A stretch of DNA of 64,000 nt from Serpens gallinarum (GTDB lineage Bacteria > Pseudomonadota > Gammaproteobacteria > Pseudomonadales > Pseudomonadaceae). The notes below the pieces were generated by a model. It searched no databases. It saw nothing but the letters and a program-made list of their open reading frames with translations, and had not been told where the DNA came from. Location of the stretch: assembly GCF_014836765.1 (NCBI RefSeq), contig NZ_JACSQG010000001.1:860929-924928 (forward strand). Reading direction: 5' to 3'. This document shows, piece by piece, positions 34,350 through 42,016 of this stretch; position 1 is the first letter of the stretch; the number at the start of each line of letters is the position of its first letter. The position numbers were made by a program, and so were the translations under genes.

Positions 34350-35474
34350 ATGCCTATCAAAATTTTGTCTCGTCTCGCTGAATGTCCGCCCGCCACCTGG
34401 GACGCGTTGCTGCCCGACGCCCAGCCCTTCCTGCGTCATGCCTTTCTCAGTTGCCTCGAAGACAGTGGCAGTGTCGGTCCGGGTACTGGCTGGAAACCGG
34501 TGCATCGCCTGCTGGAAGACGGGCAGGGCCGCCTGCTGGCTGCGCTGCCCCTGTATAGCAAGGCGCATTCCTATGGTGAGTATGTGTTCGACTGGGGGTG
34601 GGCCGATGCATGCCAGCGGGCCGGCATCGCCTACTACCCCAAGTGGCTTACCGGTGTGCCTTTTACGCCGGTAGCCGGCGCGCGCTTGCTGGGCGAGCCG
34701 GCGGCATTGTCCGATGTGCTGGACGCGATGACTGGCTCTCTGGCGGAGCGAGGGCTGTCCGGCTGGCATATCAATTTCACCACGCCGGCGGAGGATGCCC
34801 TACTGCGCGGCCGCGAGGGTTGGTTGGAACGCCTGGACTGCCAGTTCCATTGGTTCAATCGGGACTATCGTGATTTCCAGGATTTTCTCGATGCGCTGAC
34901 CTCACGCAAGCGCAAGCAGTTGCGCAAGGAGCGCGAGCAAGTTGCCGGCCAGGGTATCGACTTCGACTGGCGCGCAGGTCATCAGCTCAGCGAGGCGGAG
35001 TGGGATTTTGTCTACGCCTGTTACGCCAACACCTATCAGGTGCGCGGCCAGGCGCCTTATCTGACCCGGGCGTTTTTCAGCCTGTTGGCCGAACGCATGC
35101 CTGAAGCGATCCGTGTGGTGCTGGCACTGCAAGGCATGCGTCCGGTAGCCATGGCGTTTTCGCTGATGGATTGCGACAGCCTGTATGGCCGTTATTGGGG
35201 ATGCCTGGCCGAATACGACCGGCTGCACTTCGAGACCTGTTTCTATCAGGGCATCGAGCAGGCGATCACCTTGGGATTAAAACGTTTCGATGCCGGTGCC
35301 CAGGGCGAACACAAGCTGATCCGCGGTTTCGAGCCGGTGATCACGCGCTCCTGGCATTACTTGCGCCATCCGGGTCTGCGTGCGGCGGTGGCGGATTTCC
35401 TCGCCGAGGAAAAACAAGGCGTACTGGCCTATGCCGAAGAGGCGCGGGAGATGCTGCCGTATCGGCAGGGATAA
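34350..35474 (+). CDS. GNAT/FemAB-like acyltransferase-type protein (DUF482)
   Basis: This 374-residue cytosolic protein resembles the DUF482 / peptidoglycan biosynthesis-like GNAT family. It has PFLRHAFLSCLEDSGSV near the start, the KRKQLRKEREQVAGQGIDFDW segment and a C-terminal acyl-CoA-type region (PVAMAFSLMDCDSLYGRYWGC and KRFDAGAQGEHKLIRGFEPV). Homologues are often annotated as peptidogalycan biosynthesis proteins without experimental proof. The ATG at 34350 is preferred over a GTG 9 codons upstream because homologues begin near MPIKILSR. The SD is not obvious for either. Confidence 0.8.
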   Translation: MPIKILSRLAECPPATWDALLPDAQPFLRHAFLSCLEDSGSVGPGTGWKPVHRLLEDGQGRLLAALPLYSKAHSYGEYVFDWGWADACQRAGIAYYPKWLTGVPFTPVAGARLLGEPAALSDVLDAMTGSLAERGLSGWHINFTTPAEDALLRGREGWLERLDCQFHWFNRDYRDFQDFLDALTSRKRKQLRKEREQVAGQGIDFDWRAGHQLSEAEWDFVYACYANTYQVRGQAPYLTRAFFSLLAERMPEAIRVVLALQGMRPVAMAFSLMDCDSLYGRYWGCLAEYDRLHFETCFYQGIEQAITLGLKRFDAGAQGEHKLIRGFEPVITRSWHYLRHPGLRAAVADFLAEEKQGVLAYAEEAREMLPYRQG

Positions 35475-35559
35475 GCCTATCGACGCTCAGTACGCCGGTG
35501 GGGCGAATTCATTGCCTGGCGTATGTGCGGGTCAAGCGCTGCCTCACCCGCACCTGCTC

Positions 35560-36114
35560 TTACAACCGCTTGGCGCTGATAATTTCCACCGCCTCGCGCG
35601 GCACGTCCTGGTGCATGCCACGGTTGCCGGTCGGCACCTGGGCGATCTGGTCGACCACCGGCATGCCGCGTACCACCTTGGCGAATACGGCGTAACCGAA
35701 GTCGCGGCTGCCGTGGTCGAGGAAGGTATTGTCCTTGTGGTTGATGAAGAATTGGCTGGTGGCCGAGTCGCGTGCCTGGGTACGGGCCATGGCCAGGGTG
35801 CCGCGCTCATTGCGCAGGCCGTTGTCGGCTTCGTTCTTGATCGGTGCCTGGGTGGGCTTTTGCTTCATGGTGGCATCGAAGCCGCCGCCCTGGACCATGA
35901 AACCGGGGATCACCCGGTGGAAAATGGTGTCGTTGTAGAAGCCGCTGTCCACATAGGAGAGGAAGTTCTGCACGCTGATCGGCGCCTTGTCGTCCTGTAG
36001 TTCGATTTCGATTTCACCCAGGCTGGTGGTCAGCAGCACGCGGGGTTTTTCCGCAGCCAGCAGGCTGGTGGCGAACAGCAGGGCGCAGGTGGTGAGGACA
36101 AGTTTTTTCAGCAT
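35560..36114 (-). CDS. ppiA: periplasmic peptidyl-prolyl cis-trans isomerase PpiA (cyclophilin)
   Basis: This 184-residue cyclophilin accelerates proline isomerisation in the periplasm. It has a signal peptide of about 20 residues ([20 protein letters not shown]), then the cyclophilin core with [30 protein letters not shown] and the [15 protein letters not shown] segment. The [13 protein letters not shown] stretch carries the active-site Arg and Gln. I placed the start at 36114 where homologues begin MLKK, after an AAGGAT SD, because the open frame 25 codons longer has no conserved residues. It is transcribed in the same direction as the LysR gene upstream. Confidence 0.95.
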   Translation of the reverse strand: MLKKLVLTTCALLFATSLLAAEKPRVLLTTSLGEIEIELQDDKAPISVQNFLSYVDSGFYNDTIFHRVIPGFMVQGGGFDATMKQKPTQAPIKNEADNGLRNERGTLAMARTQARDSATSQFFINHKDNTFLDHGSRDFGYAVFAKVVRGMPVVDQIAQVPTGNRGMHQDVPREAVEIISAKRL

Positions 36115-36195
36115 GGTCTGGCAATCCTTGATAAGGGGAAAAGATCCGGGGCGAGGATAGTGGTTACGACCTGTTATGCGAAGAGGCACGCAGGG

Positions 36196-37107
36196 TCATT
36201 CCGTGCATTCCTCGCTGGGGTCGGGTGCGGCACAATTTCTGATCGAGTCCACGAGTATCTGAGTCGCCGGGCCGAGGGGCTTGTCCTTGTTGGCGAACAG
36301 CTTGAAACGCGGCGTATGTGTACGGCCCTGTTCCAATGGCAAGGGCTTGAGCCGGCCTTCATGCATGTCGCGGGCGATCAGCGGGCGCGGCAGCCAGGCG
36401 AAACCCAAACCCCGGCTGACGAAGGTGGCGGCGGTGGCCAGACTGCCGACGGTCCAGCGCTGTTCGGCGCCGAGCCAGCCGATGTCGCGAGGTTGCTCGC
36501 GACCGGAGTCGCGAATCACGATCTGCATCTGACTTTCCAAGTCCTGGGCATTCAGGCTGCGCGCCAACTGGTGCAAGGCGTGCTCGGGGTGGGCCACGGC
36601 AACGAACTCAACGCTGCCCAGCTCGCTGCCCAGGTAGCCAGGAATTTCCAGGCCAGTGATCGCCAGATCGGCGGTGCCTTCCTGCAGCACTTCGACCACT
36701 CCAGACAACACTTCCTCGCGTAAGCGCACCCGGCAGCCCCGGCTTTTCGGCATGAAATCGGCGAGCGCGCGAACGATGCGACCGCTCGGGTAGGCAGCAT
36801 CCACCACCAGGCGCACTTCAGCTTCCCAACCCTGTTCCATATGGTGGGCCAGGTCTTCCAACTGGCTGGCCTGCTTGATCAATTGCCGTGAACGCCGCAG
36901 CAGCACGGTACCGGCATCGGTGAGCACCGCCTTGCGACCTTCAATACGCAGCAACGGCACGCCGAGTTGTTCCTGCATGCGACCCACCGTGTAGCTCACC
37001 GAAGACTGCGAACGGTGCAGAGCCTCGGCCGCCTGGGCGAAACCGCCCTGGTCGACTACCGCTTGCAGGGTGCGCCATTGGTCCAGGGTTACGCGGGGCG
37101 CTTTCAT
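36196..37107 (-). CDS. LysR-type transcriptional regulator
   Basis: This 303-residue regulator has an N-terminal winged helix (VTLDQWRTLQAVVDQGGFAQ, AAEALHRSQSSVSYTVGRMQ) and a type 2 periplasmic-binding-like effector domain (about 90-290). I chose the ATG at 37107 because AAGAGGA precedes it. The longer in-frame start has no SD. A similar order (ppiA - hydrolase - LysR - small gene - azoreductase) is known to me from P. aeruginosa, where the LysR (PA3225) has been linked to antibiotic tolerance. Its target here is untested. The gene is divergent from the periplasmic protein gene at 37156. Confidence 0.9.
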   Translation of the reverse strand: MKAPRVTLDQWRTLQAVVDQGGFAQAAEALHRSQSSVSYTVGRMQEQLGVPLLRIEGRKAVLTDAGTVLLRRSRQLIKQASQLEDLAHHMEQGWEAEVRLVVDAAYPSGRIVRALADFMPKSRGCRVRLREEVLSGVVEVLQEGTADLAITGLEIPGYLGSELGSVEFVAVAHPEHALHQLARSLNAQDLESQMQIVIRDSGREQPRDIGWLGAEQRWTVGSLATAATFVSRGLGFAWLPRPLIARDMHEGRLKPLPLEQGRTHTPRFKLFANKDKPLGPATQILVDSIRNCAAPDPSEECTE

Positions 37108-37155
37108 CCTCGAATCCTCTTGTCTTACGCTGGGCACTCTCGCGGGAGGCTCAAT

Positions 37156-37488
37156 ATGAATAGGTGGTGTGTTGCCTTGCTGGCCGGGTTGCCGTTGTCA
37201 TCACTGGCGTATCCGATCGACGTCGAGATGGTGCCCGGTGATACCCAGATCAGCTACAGCGCACATGACATTGCGGCGGATCTTGCCAGCCTGACCCTGG
37301 TCAACCCGGGTGAAAACCCTGCGCGCTGTACGGTCACGTTCAATAACGGACCGGAAATGCCGCGCATACGTCGCACGTTGCTGGCGCCTGGGGAAACGGC
37401 TCATCTCACCGTCAAGCTTCATCGCCAGGTGGTGCGTTTGCGTATCGATGTTGAGTGCTTATCGACTGCGCGACGAGTCGATGAGTAA
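37156..37488 (+). CDS. small conserved periplasmic protein
   Basis: This 110-residue precursor has a signal peptide (RWCVALLAGLPLSSLA-YPID) and a short beta-rich domain (SYSAHDIAADLASLTLVNPG, CTVTFNNGPEMPRIRRTLLA) with two Cys that could form a disulfide. Homologues are often misnamed 3-phosphoglycerate kinase in Pseudomonas annotations, but it has no kinase motif. The SD GGGAGG is strong and the ATG is 7 bases after it. It reads divergently from the LysR gene and towards azoR, which is 138 bp downstream. Confidence 0.8.
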   Translation: MNRWCVALLAGLPLSSLAYPIDVEMVPGDTQISYSAHDIAADLASLTLVNPGENPARCTVTFNNGPEMPRIRRTLLAPGETAHLTVKLHRQVVRLRIDVECLSTARRVDE

Positions 37489-37516
37489 TGCTGGGCAGCC
37501 TAGCGAAAGCCGGCCT

Positions 37517-37566
37517 TTTGATCAAATTAGTCGATTGGATTAAGCGATATTACTCGCTTTTTAATC
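37517..37566 (+). promoter_or_regulatory. palindrome cluster upstream of azoR
   Basis: TTTGATCAAA (37517-37526) is a perfect 10-bp palindrome. Downstream, GATTAAGCGA (37538-37547) pairs with TCGC (37554-37557) and TTAATC (37561-37566), with three extra T between the two right-hand blocks. These sit 61-110 bp before the azoR ATG. They are candidate operator or promoter elements for a regulator such as the neighbouring LysR. No direct match to a known consensus is made. Confidence 0.35.
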
Positions 37567-37626
37567 AACTTCATCCTGAGTAACGTGCGGGCCATCAAGG
37601 TAGTCCACCTGTTTTGGAGTTTCGCC

Positions 37627-38232
37627 ATGTCCCGTGTACTCGTCATCGAAAGCAGTGCCCGCCAACAAGGTTCGGTATCCCGTCAGCTTACCGAAGCCTT
37701 TATCCAACAATGGAAAATCGCTCATCCCGGCGACAGCATTCAGGTTCGGGATCTCGGCCAACAGCCGGTCCCGCACCTGGACGGCAATTTGCTGGGCGGC
37801 TGGATGAAGCCGGCCGAGGAGCAGAGCGCGGCCGAGCAGGCGGCGCTGGTGCGCTCCAACGAACTGACCGCCGAACTGCAGGCCGCTGATGTACTGGTCT
37901 TGGCCGTACCGATGTACAACTTTGCTATTCCCAGCACCCTGAAAGCCTGGATTGACCATGTGCTGCGTGCTGGCGTTACCTTCAAGTACACCGAAACTGG
38001 CCCGCAAGGCCTGCTGACCGGCAAGCGTGCCTATGTATTGACCGCCCGTGGCGGCGTCTACAGTGGCGACGGTAGCAGCTTCGATCATCAGGAGCCCTAC
38101 TTGCGCCAGGCGCTGGGCTTCATCGGTATCACCGATGTGCGCTTTATCCACGCGGAAGGCCAGGCCCTGAGTGGCGATGCGCCGGTGCAAGGCTTGAGCA
38201 CGGCGAAAGCTCAGGTCGCTGAAATCGCCTGA
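37627..38232 (+). CDS. azoR: FMN-dependent NADH:quinone oxidoreductase / azoreductase AzoR
   Basis: This 201-residue flavodoxin-like enzyme reduces quinones and azo dyes with NADH. The N-terminal phosphate-binding strand MSRVLVIESSARQQGSVSRQL holds FMN phosphate, PMYNFAIPSTLKAWIDHVLR is the conserved isoalloxazine loop and LTARGGVYSG is the second flavin contact. It acts as a cytosolic homodimer. I chose the ATG at 37627 where homologues begin; the 14-codon upstream extension is unconserved. The SD is weak (GGAG 10 bases away). A terminator follows about 150 bp after the stop. Confidence 0.94.
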   Translation: MSRVLVIESSARQQGSVSRQLTEAFIQQWKIAHPGDSIQVRDLGQQPVPHLDGNLLGGWMKPAEEQSAAEQAALVRSNELTAELQAADVLVLAVPMYNFAIPSTLKAWIDHVLRAGVTFKYTETGPQGLLTGKRAYVLTARGGVYSGDGSSFDHQEPYLRQALGFIGITDVRFIHAEGQALSGDAPVQGLSTAKAQVAEIA

Positions 38233-38382
38233 GTGAGTCGTACGCCTTTGCCCTCTTGAGGCGTACCTAACTGGCCACTGATGTGGCCGGTTTTTTACGA
38301 AGTTGCGCTGCTCTGCTTTAGGGAACCTTGGTAATCTGGGGAAAGTCGCAGTCCAGAGCCTTCCCGGGCAATTAGAAACCAT

Positions 38383-38422
38383 AAAAAAACCGCTCGCGAT
38401 CAGCTCGCCGAGCGGTTTTTTT
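38383..38422. terminator. bidirectional terminator between azoR and the PA3496-like gene
   Basis: AAAAAAACCGCTCG (38383-38396) and CGAGCGGTTTTTTT (38409-38422) are perfectly complementary over 14 bp with a 12-base loop. A-run on the left and T-run on the right make it function on both strands between convergent genes. Confidence 0.9.
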
Positions 38423-38439
38423 GAGGTTGAGATAACGCG

Positions 38440-38619
38440 TCAAAGATCGAAGTCGTATTCGGCCAAGTTCTTTTTCAGGCGGCGCTCGTCCAGCAAATTG
38501 TCGATGATGCGGCGCTTGGTCAGGTTGGTCTTGGCCACTTCGTGGCGAGGTTCCACGCTGTCATCCGCGTCCTCTCCAACAAAGTCATCATCCAATTCAA
38601 GTTCGGCTTTGTCTGTCAT
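38440..38619 (-). CDS. PA3496-like putative envelope integrity protein (59 aa)
   Basis: This 59-residue acidic protein starts MTDKAELELDDDFVGEDADD and ends with a helix carrying KTNLTKRRIIDNLLDERRL. It lies beside nth exactly as PA3496 does beside PA3495 in P. aeruginosa, and databases label this family as a putative envelope integrity protein. There is no signal peptide, so the label is doubtful from sequence. I chose the ATG at 38619 because GGAGTG lies upstream, and a longer in-frame ORF has no SD. Confidence 0.8.
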   Translation of the reverse strand: MTDKAELELDDDFVGEDADDSVEPRHEVAKTNLTKRRIIDNLLDERRLKKNLAEYDFDL

Positions 38620-38727
38620 GTGTGTCACTCCAGGCTGCGGGGTGCTGATGGCGCACCTTATAGCGGCAAAGGCGTGGCGGGTACACAAGATTTTATCAAT
38701 GATGACCGGTGGAAAAGGCTATATCTC

Positions 38728-39366
38728 TCAATCGTCGGAGGTCTTGTGCTTGTATTCGCACAGATCTTCGATCCGGCAACTGCCGCAACGCGGTTTGCGC
38801 GCTTGGCATACATAGCGGCCATGCAGAATCAGCCAATGGTGGGCATCGAGTAGATAATCCTTCGGCACGAACTTCAGCAGTTTCTTTTCCACCTCTAGCA
38901 CAGTCTTGCCCGGCGCAATGTTGGTGCGGTTGCTGACCCGGAAAATATGCGTGTCCACCGCCATGGCCGGCTGGCGAAACGCAGTGTTGAGCACCACGTT
39001 GGCGGTCTTGCGCCCCACGCCGGGGAGTGCTTCGAGGTCCTCGCGGTTATCGGGCACCTGGCTGTTGTGCTTTTCAATCAAGAGGCGGCAGGTTTCCAGC
39101 ACGTTCTTGGCTTTGCTCGGGTACAGGCCGATGGTCTTGATGTATTCGCACAAGCCGTCGTAGCCCAGGGCGTAGATGGCTTCCGGGGTGTTGGCCACCG
39201 GATAGAGTTTTGCCGTGGCTTTGTTGACGCCCACGTCGGTGGCCTGGGCGGAGAGGATTACCGCGATCAGCAACTCGAAGGTAGTGCTGTAGGCCAGTTC
39301 GGTGGTCGGGTTGGGGTTGTCTTCGTGGAAGCGGCGGAAGATTTCCAGGCGTTTGGCGGCATTCAT
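38728..39366 (-). CDS. nth: endonuclease III (DNA glycosylase/AP lyase)
   Basis: This 212-residue base-excision enzyme removes oxidised pyrimidines. The helix-hairpin-helix LEALPGVGRKTANVVLN carries the catalytic Lys (GVGRKTA), the catalytic Asp is in AVDTHIFRVSN, and the C-terminal [4Fe-4S] ligands are C-x6-C-x2-C-x5-C in CQARKPRCGSCRIEDLC. It is the last gene of the rnf operon, 110 bp after rnfE, in the same order as in E. coli. A truncated copy of the dispersed repeat family sits in that gap. Confidence 0.96.
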   Translation of the reverse strand: MNAAKRLEIFRRFHEDNPNPTTELAYSTTFELLIAVILSAQATDVGVNKATAKLYPVANTPEAIYALGYDGLCEYIKTIGLYPSKAKNVLETCRLLIEKHNSQVPDNREDLEALPGVGRKTANVVLNTAFRQPAMAVDTHIFRVSNRTNIAPGKTVLEVEKKLLKFVPKDYLLDAHHWLILHGRYVCQARKPRCGSCRIEDLCEYKHKTSDD

Positions 39367-39382
39367 ATTTCAGGCTTCAGGC

Positions 39383-39414
39383 GTAGGGTGGGGTTCCGGG
39401 CGGTTGGCCCACCG
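39383..39414. repeat. short fragment of the GTAGGGTGG dispersed repeat between rnfE and nth
   Basis: CGTAGGGTGGGGTTCC (from 39382) with TTGGCCCACCGAG 15 bases further on shares the left-end motif with the copies at 6281 and 41939. It is short and probably degenerate. Located in a gap of the rnf-nth operon. Confidence 0.4.
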
Positions 39415-39476
39415 AGCGAAAATTCTGGTGGCTGAGCATCTTCTCCAGCCCACCGTCCAGGCAGCTTGCAGCGGCG

Positions 39477-40184
39477 CTATTCGATCACCCCGGTGACTCG
39501 CACGCGTCGGCTCGGCGTTGGCGTTTCGGGCTCTTCGACCTTGGCCCGTTCGGCCATGGCATGGTCAATGCGATTTTTCAGGGCGATCAGTAGGCCGAGG
39601 ACGATGAATGCACCCGGTGGCAAGATGGCTAACAAGAAGCCTTTGTAGTCCTGGATGAAGGTGATCTGCCAGTCGGCCGCCTGCGGGCCGAACAGCAGGT
39701 GCATGTTGGCGAACAGTGCGCCGGTACCGAACAGCTCTCGCACCGCGCCGATGGCCACCAGCACCAGGCCGAAGCCGATGCCCATCATCACGCCGTCGAA
39801 GCTGGCGCGAGCCACGTTGTTTTTGGCCGCGAAGGCTTCGGCGCGACCGAGGATGATGCAGTTGGTGGTGATCAGCGGAATGAAGATGCCGAGGATCTGG
39901 TACAGCTCGTAGGTGAACGCCTGCATGAGCAGTTCGATGCATGTAGTCAGCGCGGCGATGATCATCACGAACGCCGGCAGACGCACGGCCGGAGTCACCG
40001 CGTTGCGGATCAGCGAGACGGCGGCGTTTGAGCAGGCCAGTACCAGCGCGGTGGCCAGGCCAAGCCCGAGGGCGTTGACTGTCGAGTTGCTGGTGCCCAG
40101 CAGCGGACACAGACCCAGCAACTGGACCAGGCCAGGGTTGTTCTTCCACAGGCCATTAGCAGCGATTTCACGGTAGCTAGCCAT
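39477..40184 (-). CDS. rnfE: electron transport complex subunit RnfE (RsxE)
   Basis: This 235-residue integral membrane subunit of the Rnf/Rsx complex resembles RnfA, with six helices. It contains [20 protein letters not shown] and the second-half [14 protein letters not shown]. Both segments hold a Cys-containing motif ([14 protein letters not shown]) of the kind shown to ligate a [2Fe-2S] cluster in Rnf. The start at 40184 is supported by GGAG. It overlaps the end of rnfG by 8 bases. Confidence 0.94.
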   Translation of the reverse strand: MASYREIAANGLWKNNPGLVQLLGLCPLLGTSNSTVNALGLGLATALVLACSNAAVSLIRNAVTPAVRLPAFVMIIAALTTCIELLMQAFTYELYQILGIFIPLITTNCIILGRAEAFAAKNNVARASFDGVMMGIGFGLVLVAIGAVRELFGTGALFANMHLLFGPQAADWQITFIQDYKGFLLAILPPGAFIVLGLLIALKNRIDHAMAERAKVEEPETPTPSRRVRVTGVIE

Positions 40185-40821
40185 TGGGGGTCTCCGTGGT
40201 GAACAGCTCATGTTTGTGGGCGTCGAAATAACGCAGTGCATTGTGCACCGCCGTGACCACTGCGCGCGGGGTGATGGTGGCGCCGGCGAACTGGTCGAAC
40301 TGACCTTGGTCTTTCTTCACCGCCCAGCCGCTCTCGTCGGGATCGTCCAGCGATTTGCCATCGAAACTGCGAATCCACGGGCTTTTGGCCAGTTCGATCT
40401 TGTCGCCCAGCCCCGGGGTTTCCTTGTGACCGACTACCCGAACGCCACTCAGGCGACCGTCAGCCAGCACGCCGACCAGCAGATAGATTGCGCCGCTGTA
40501 GCCGTCTGGCGCGGTGGCTTGCAGGATCACCGCAGCCGGCTGACCGTCGAGGGTGGCGATATAGGCCGGGGTCGGGGCGCGATTGCCGAGCAGCGGGTCG
40601 TGTACTTCGACCTGGCTGTCGAGTAGGTGGTTGTCGTAGCTGCCCGCGGGGAGAATCTGCGCCAGCGCGGCGACCCGGGCCTCGCGTTCGGCGGCGACGA
40701 TGCGCTCGGCGGTGCTCTGCTGCGTAATCGCGACGATGCCGACGGTGACGATGGCGAACACGCCCAGCACGAGGCTGTTCTTGAACATCGAGCGGCTGAT
40801 TTCGGCAGTGATCATGGTCAT
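40177..40821 (-). CDS. rnfG: electron transport complex subunit RnfG (RsxG), FMN-binding
   Basis: This 214-residue subunit has one N-terminal membrane helix ([19 protein letters not shown], about residues 14-32) and a periplasmic flavoprotein domain. The covalent FMN site is the Thr in [12 protein letters not shown], where the usual SGAT reads AGAT, with Thr retained. Other conserved blocks are [15 protein letters not shown] and the [12 protein letters not shown] segment. It starts at 40821, where ATGA overlaps the end of rnfD. The complex moves electrons between NADH/ferredoxin pools and helps keep the SoxR regulator reduced (Rsx role). Confidence 0.94.
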   Translation of the reverse strand: MTMITAEISRSMFKNSLVLGVFAIVTVGIVAITQQSTAERIVAAEREARVAALAQILPAGSYDNHLLDSQVEVHDPLLGNRAPTPAYIATLDGQPAAVILQATAPDGYSGAIYLLVGVLADGRLSGVRVVGHKETPGLGDKIELAKSPWIRSFDGKSLDDPDESGWAVKKDQGQFDQFAGATITPRAVVTAVHNALRYFDAHKHELFTTETPNG

Positions 40822-41846
40822 TCGCCCAGCTTGAAGCCGCGCTCGGCCTTGCGATGGCCGTAGGTGCGCGGACGGGTGTAGTAGTCGATGGTGGGGGCGG
40901 CGAGGTTCATCAGCAGCACGGCAAAGGCCACGCCATCGGGGTAGCCGCCCCAGGCGCGAATTACGTAGACCAGAATGCCAACACCGATGCCGAAGATCAG
41001 CCGGCCGCGGTTGCTGGTGGCGCCAGACACCGGGTCGGTGACGATAAAGAACGCGCCGAGCATGGTCGCGCCTGACAGCAGGTGGAACAGCGGCGAGCCG
41101 TTGGTATCGGAGCCGGAACCGTTCCAGAACAGCAGGCTCATCACTGCCAGGGCCGCCAACATGCCGGCCGGTGCGTGCCAGGTGAACATCCGTTTGCTGA
41201 GCAGGAACAGGCCACCTGCCAGGAAAGCCAGGTTGACCACTTCCGCACCGATACCGCCGAAATGGCCGAAGGCGCGGTTCTGCCACAGCTCGTCGAGGGT
41301 CAGGCTTTTGTTGGTTTTCAGCACGTCGAGAGCGGTGGCGTGGCTCCAGCCATCCGCCAGCGGGGCGAGGCCGAAGATGTGCTGGATGCCGTCGAGCAGG
41401 CCCACGGCGTGGGGGAAGGGCCAACTGGTCATCTCCAGCGGGAAGGACACCAACACCACCACATAGCCGACCATGGCCGGGTTGAATGGGTTCTGGCCGA
41501 GACCGCCATACAGCTGTTTGCCGAAGACGATGGCGCTGCCTACGGCAATCAGCGTCAACCACCAGGGCGAGTAAGGCGGCAGGGCGAGGGCCAGCAGCAC
41601 GGCGGTGACCACTGCGCTGCCGTCACGCAGGAAAAACTGCACCGGACGTTGGCGCATCTTCAGGATCGCGGCTTCGAAACCCAGCGCCAGGGCACTGGCC
41701 CAAAGCAGGTTGATCAGCGTGCCGGCGCCATATAGCCAGGTGAGAACGACCACACCCGGCAGGGTGGCGGCCAGCACCAGCAGCATGACGCGCTGGGTGC
41801 GATTGGTGCCCGTGGCGTGGGGCGAGGTGATGCGGGGCAGGGCCAT
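40818..41846 (-). CDS. rnfD: electron transport complex subunit RnfD (RsxD)
   Basis: This 342-residue integral membrane subunit has about nine helices. It carries a covalently bound FMN at the Thr of [10 protein letters not shown] in the typical S-G-A-T motif, and the [17 protein letters not shown] segment is conserved. It starts [10 protein letters not shown]. It is separated from rnfC by a 170-bp gap that contains a perfect-ended repeat, while the later junctions overlap. Identity is firm. Confidence 0.94.
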   Translation of the reverse strand: MALPRITSPHATGTNRTQRVMLLVLAATLPGVVVLTWLYGAGTLINLLWASALALGFEAAILKMRQRPVQFFLRDGSAVVTAVLLALALPPYSPWWLTLIAVGSAIVFGKQLYGGLGQNPFNPAMVGYVVVLVSFPLEMTSWPFPHAVGLLDGIQHIFGLAPLADGWSHATALDVLKTNKSLTLDELWQNRAFGHFGGIGAEVVNLAFLAGGLFLLSKRMFTWHAPAGMLAALAVMSLLFWNGSGSDTNGSPLFHLLSGATMLGAFFIVTDPVSGATSNRGRLIFGIGVGILVYVIRAWGGYPDGVAFAVLLMNLAAPTIDYYTRPRTYGHRKAERGFKLGE

Positions 41847-41938
41847 AGGCTCCGATGTTCCTGTGCGTCTTGTGCCTTCACCGGCGTGGCGAAGGCCTGT
41901 TTTGTCAGTGCGGAATCGACCTTGTAGCGACGCCGTGG

Positions 41939-42016
41939 CGTAGGGTGGACATCGCGTTGTCTGTCCACCGTCGACATGCGAAAACGGTGGGTGTGAAAAG
42001 CGACATCCACCCTACG
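41939..42016. repeat. dispersed repeat with 11-bp perfect inverted ends between rnfC and rnfD
   Basis: CGTAGGGTGGA (41939-41949) and TCCACCCTACG (42006-42016) are exact inverted copies. Inside, GTCCACCG and CGGTGGG pair as well, making a long hairpin of about 78 bp that ends one base before the rnfC stop codon. The family members at 6281, 15567, 39383 and 47009 share the ends or the core. Confidence 0.75.

Noticed and set aside
40822..41562. Long N-terminal extension of the rnfG frame
   Set aside because: The extension overlaps rnfD in another frame and has unconserved Arg-rich sequence. The ATGA overlap at 40818-40821 gives the true start.
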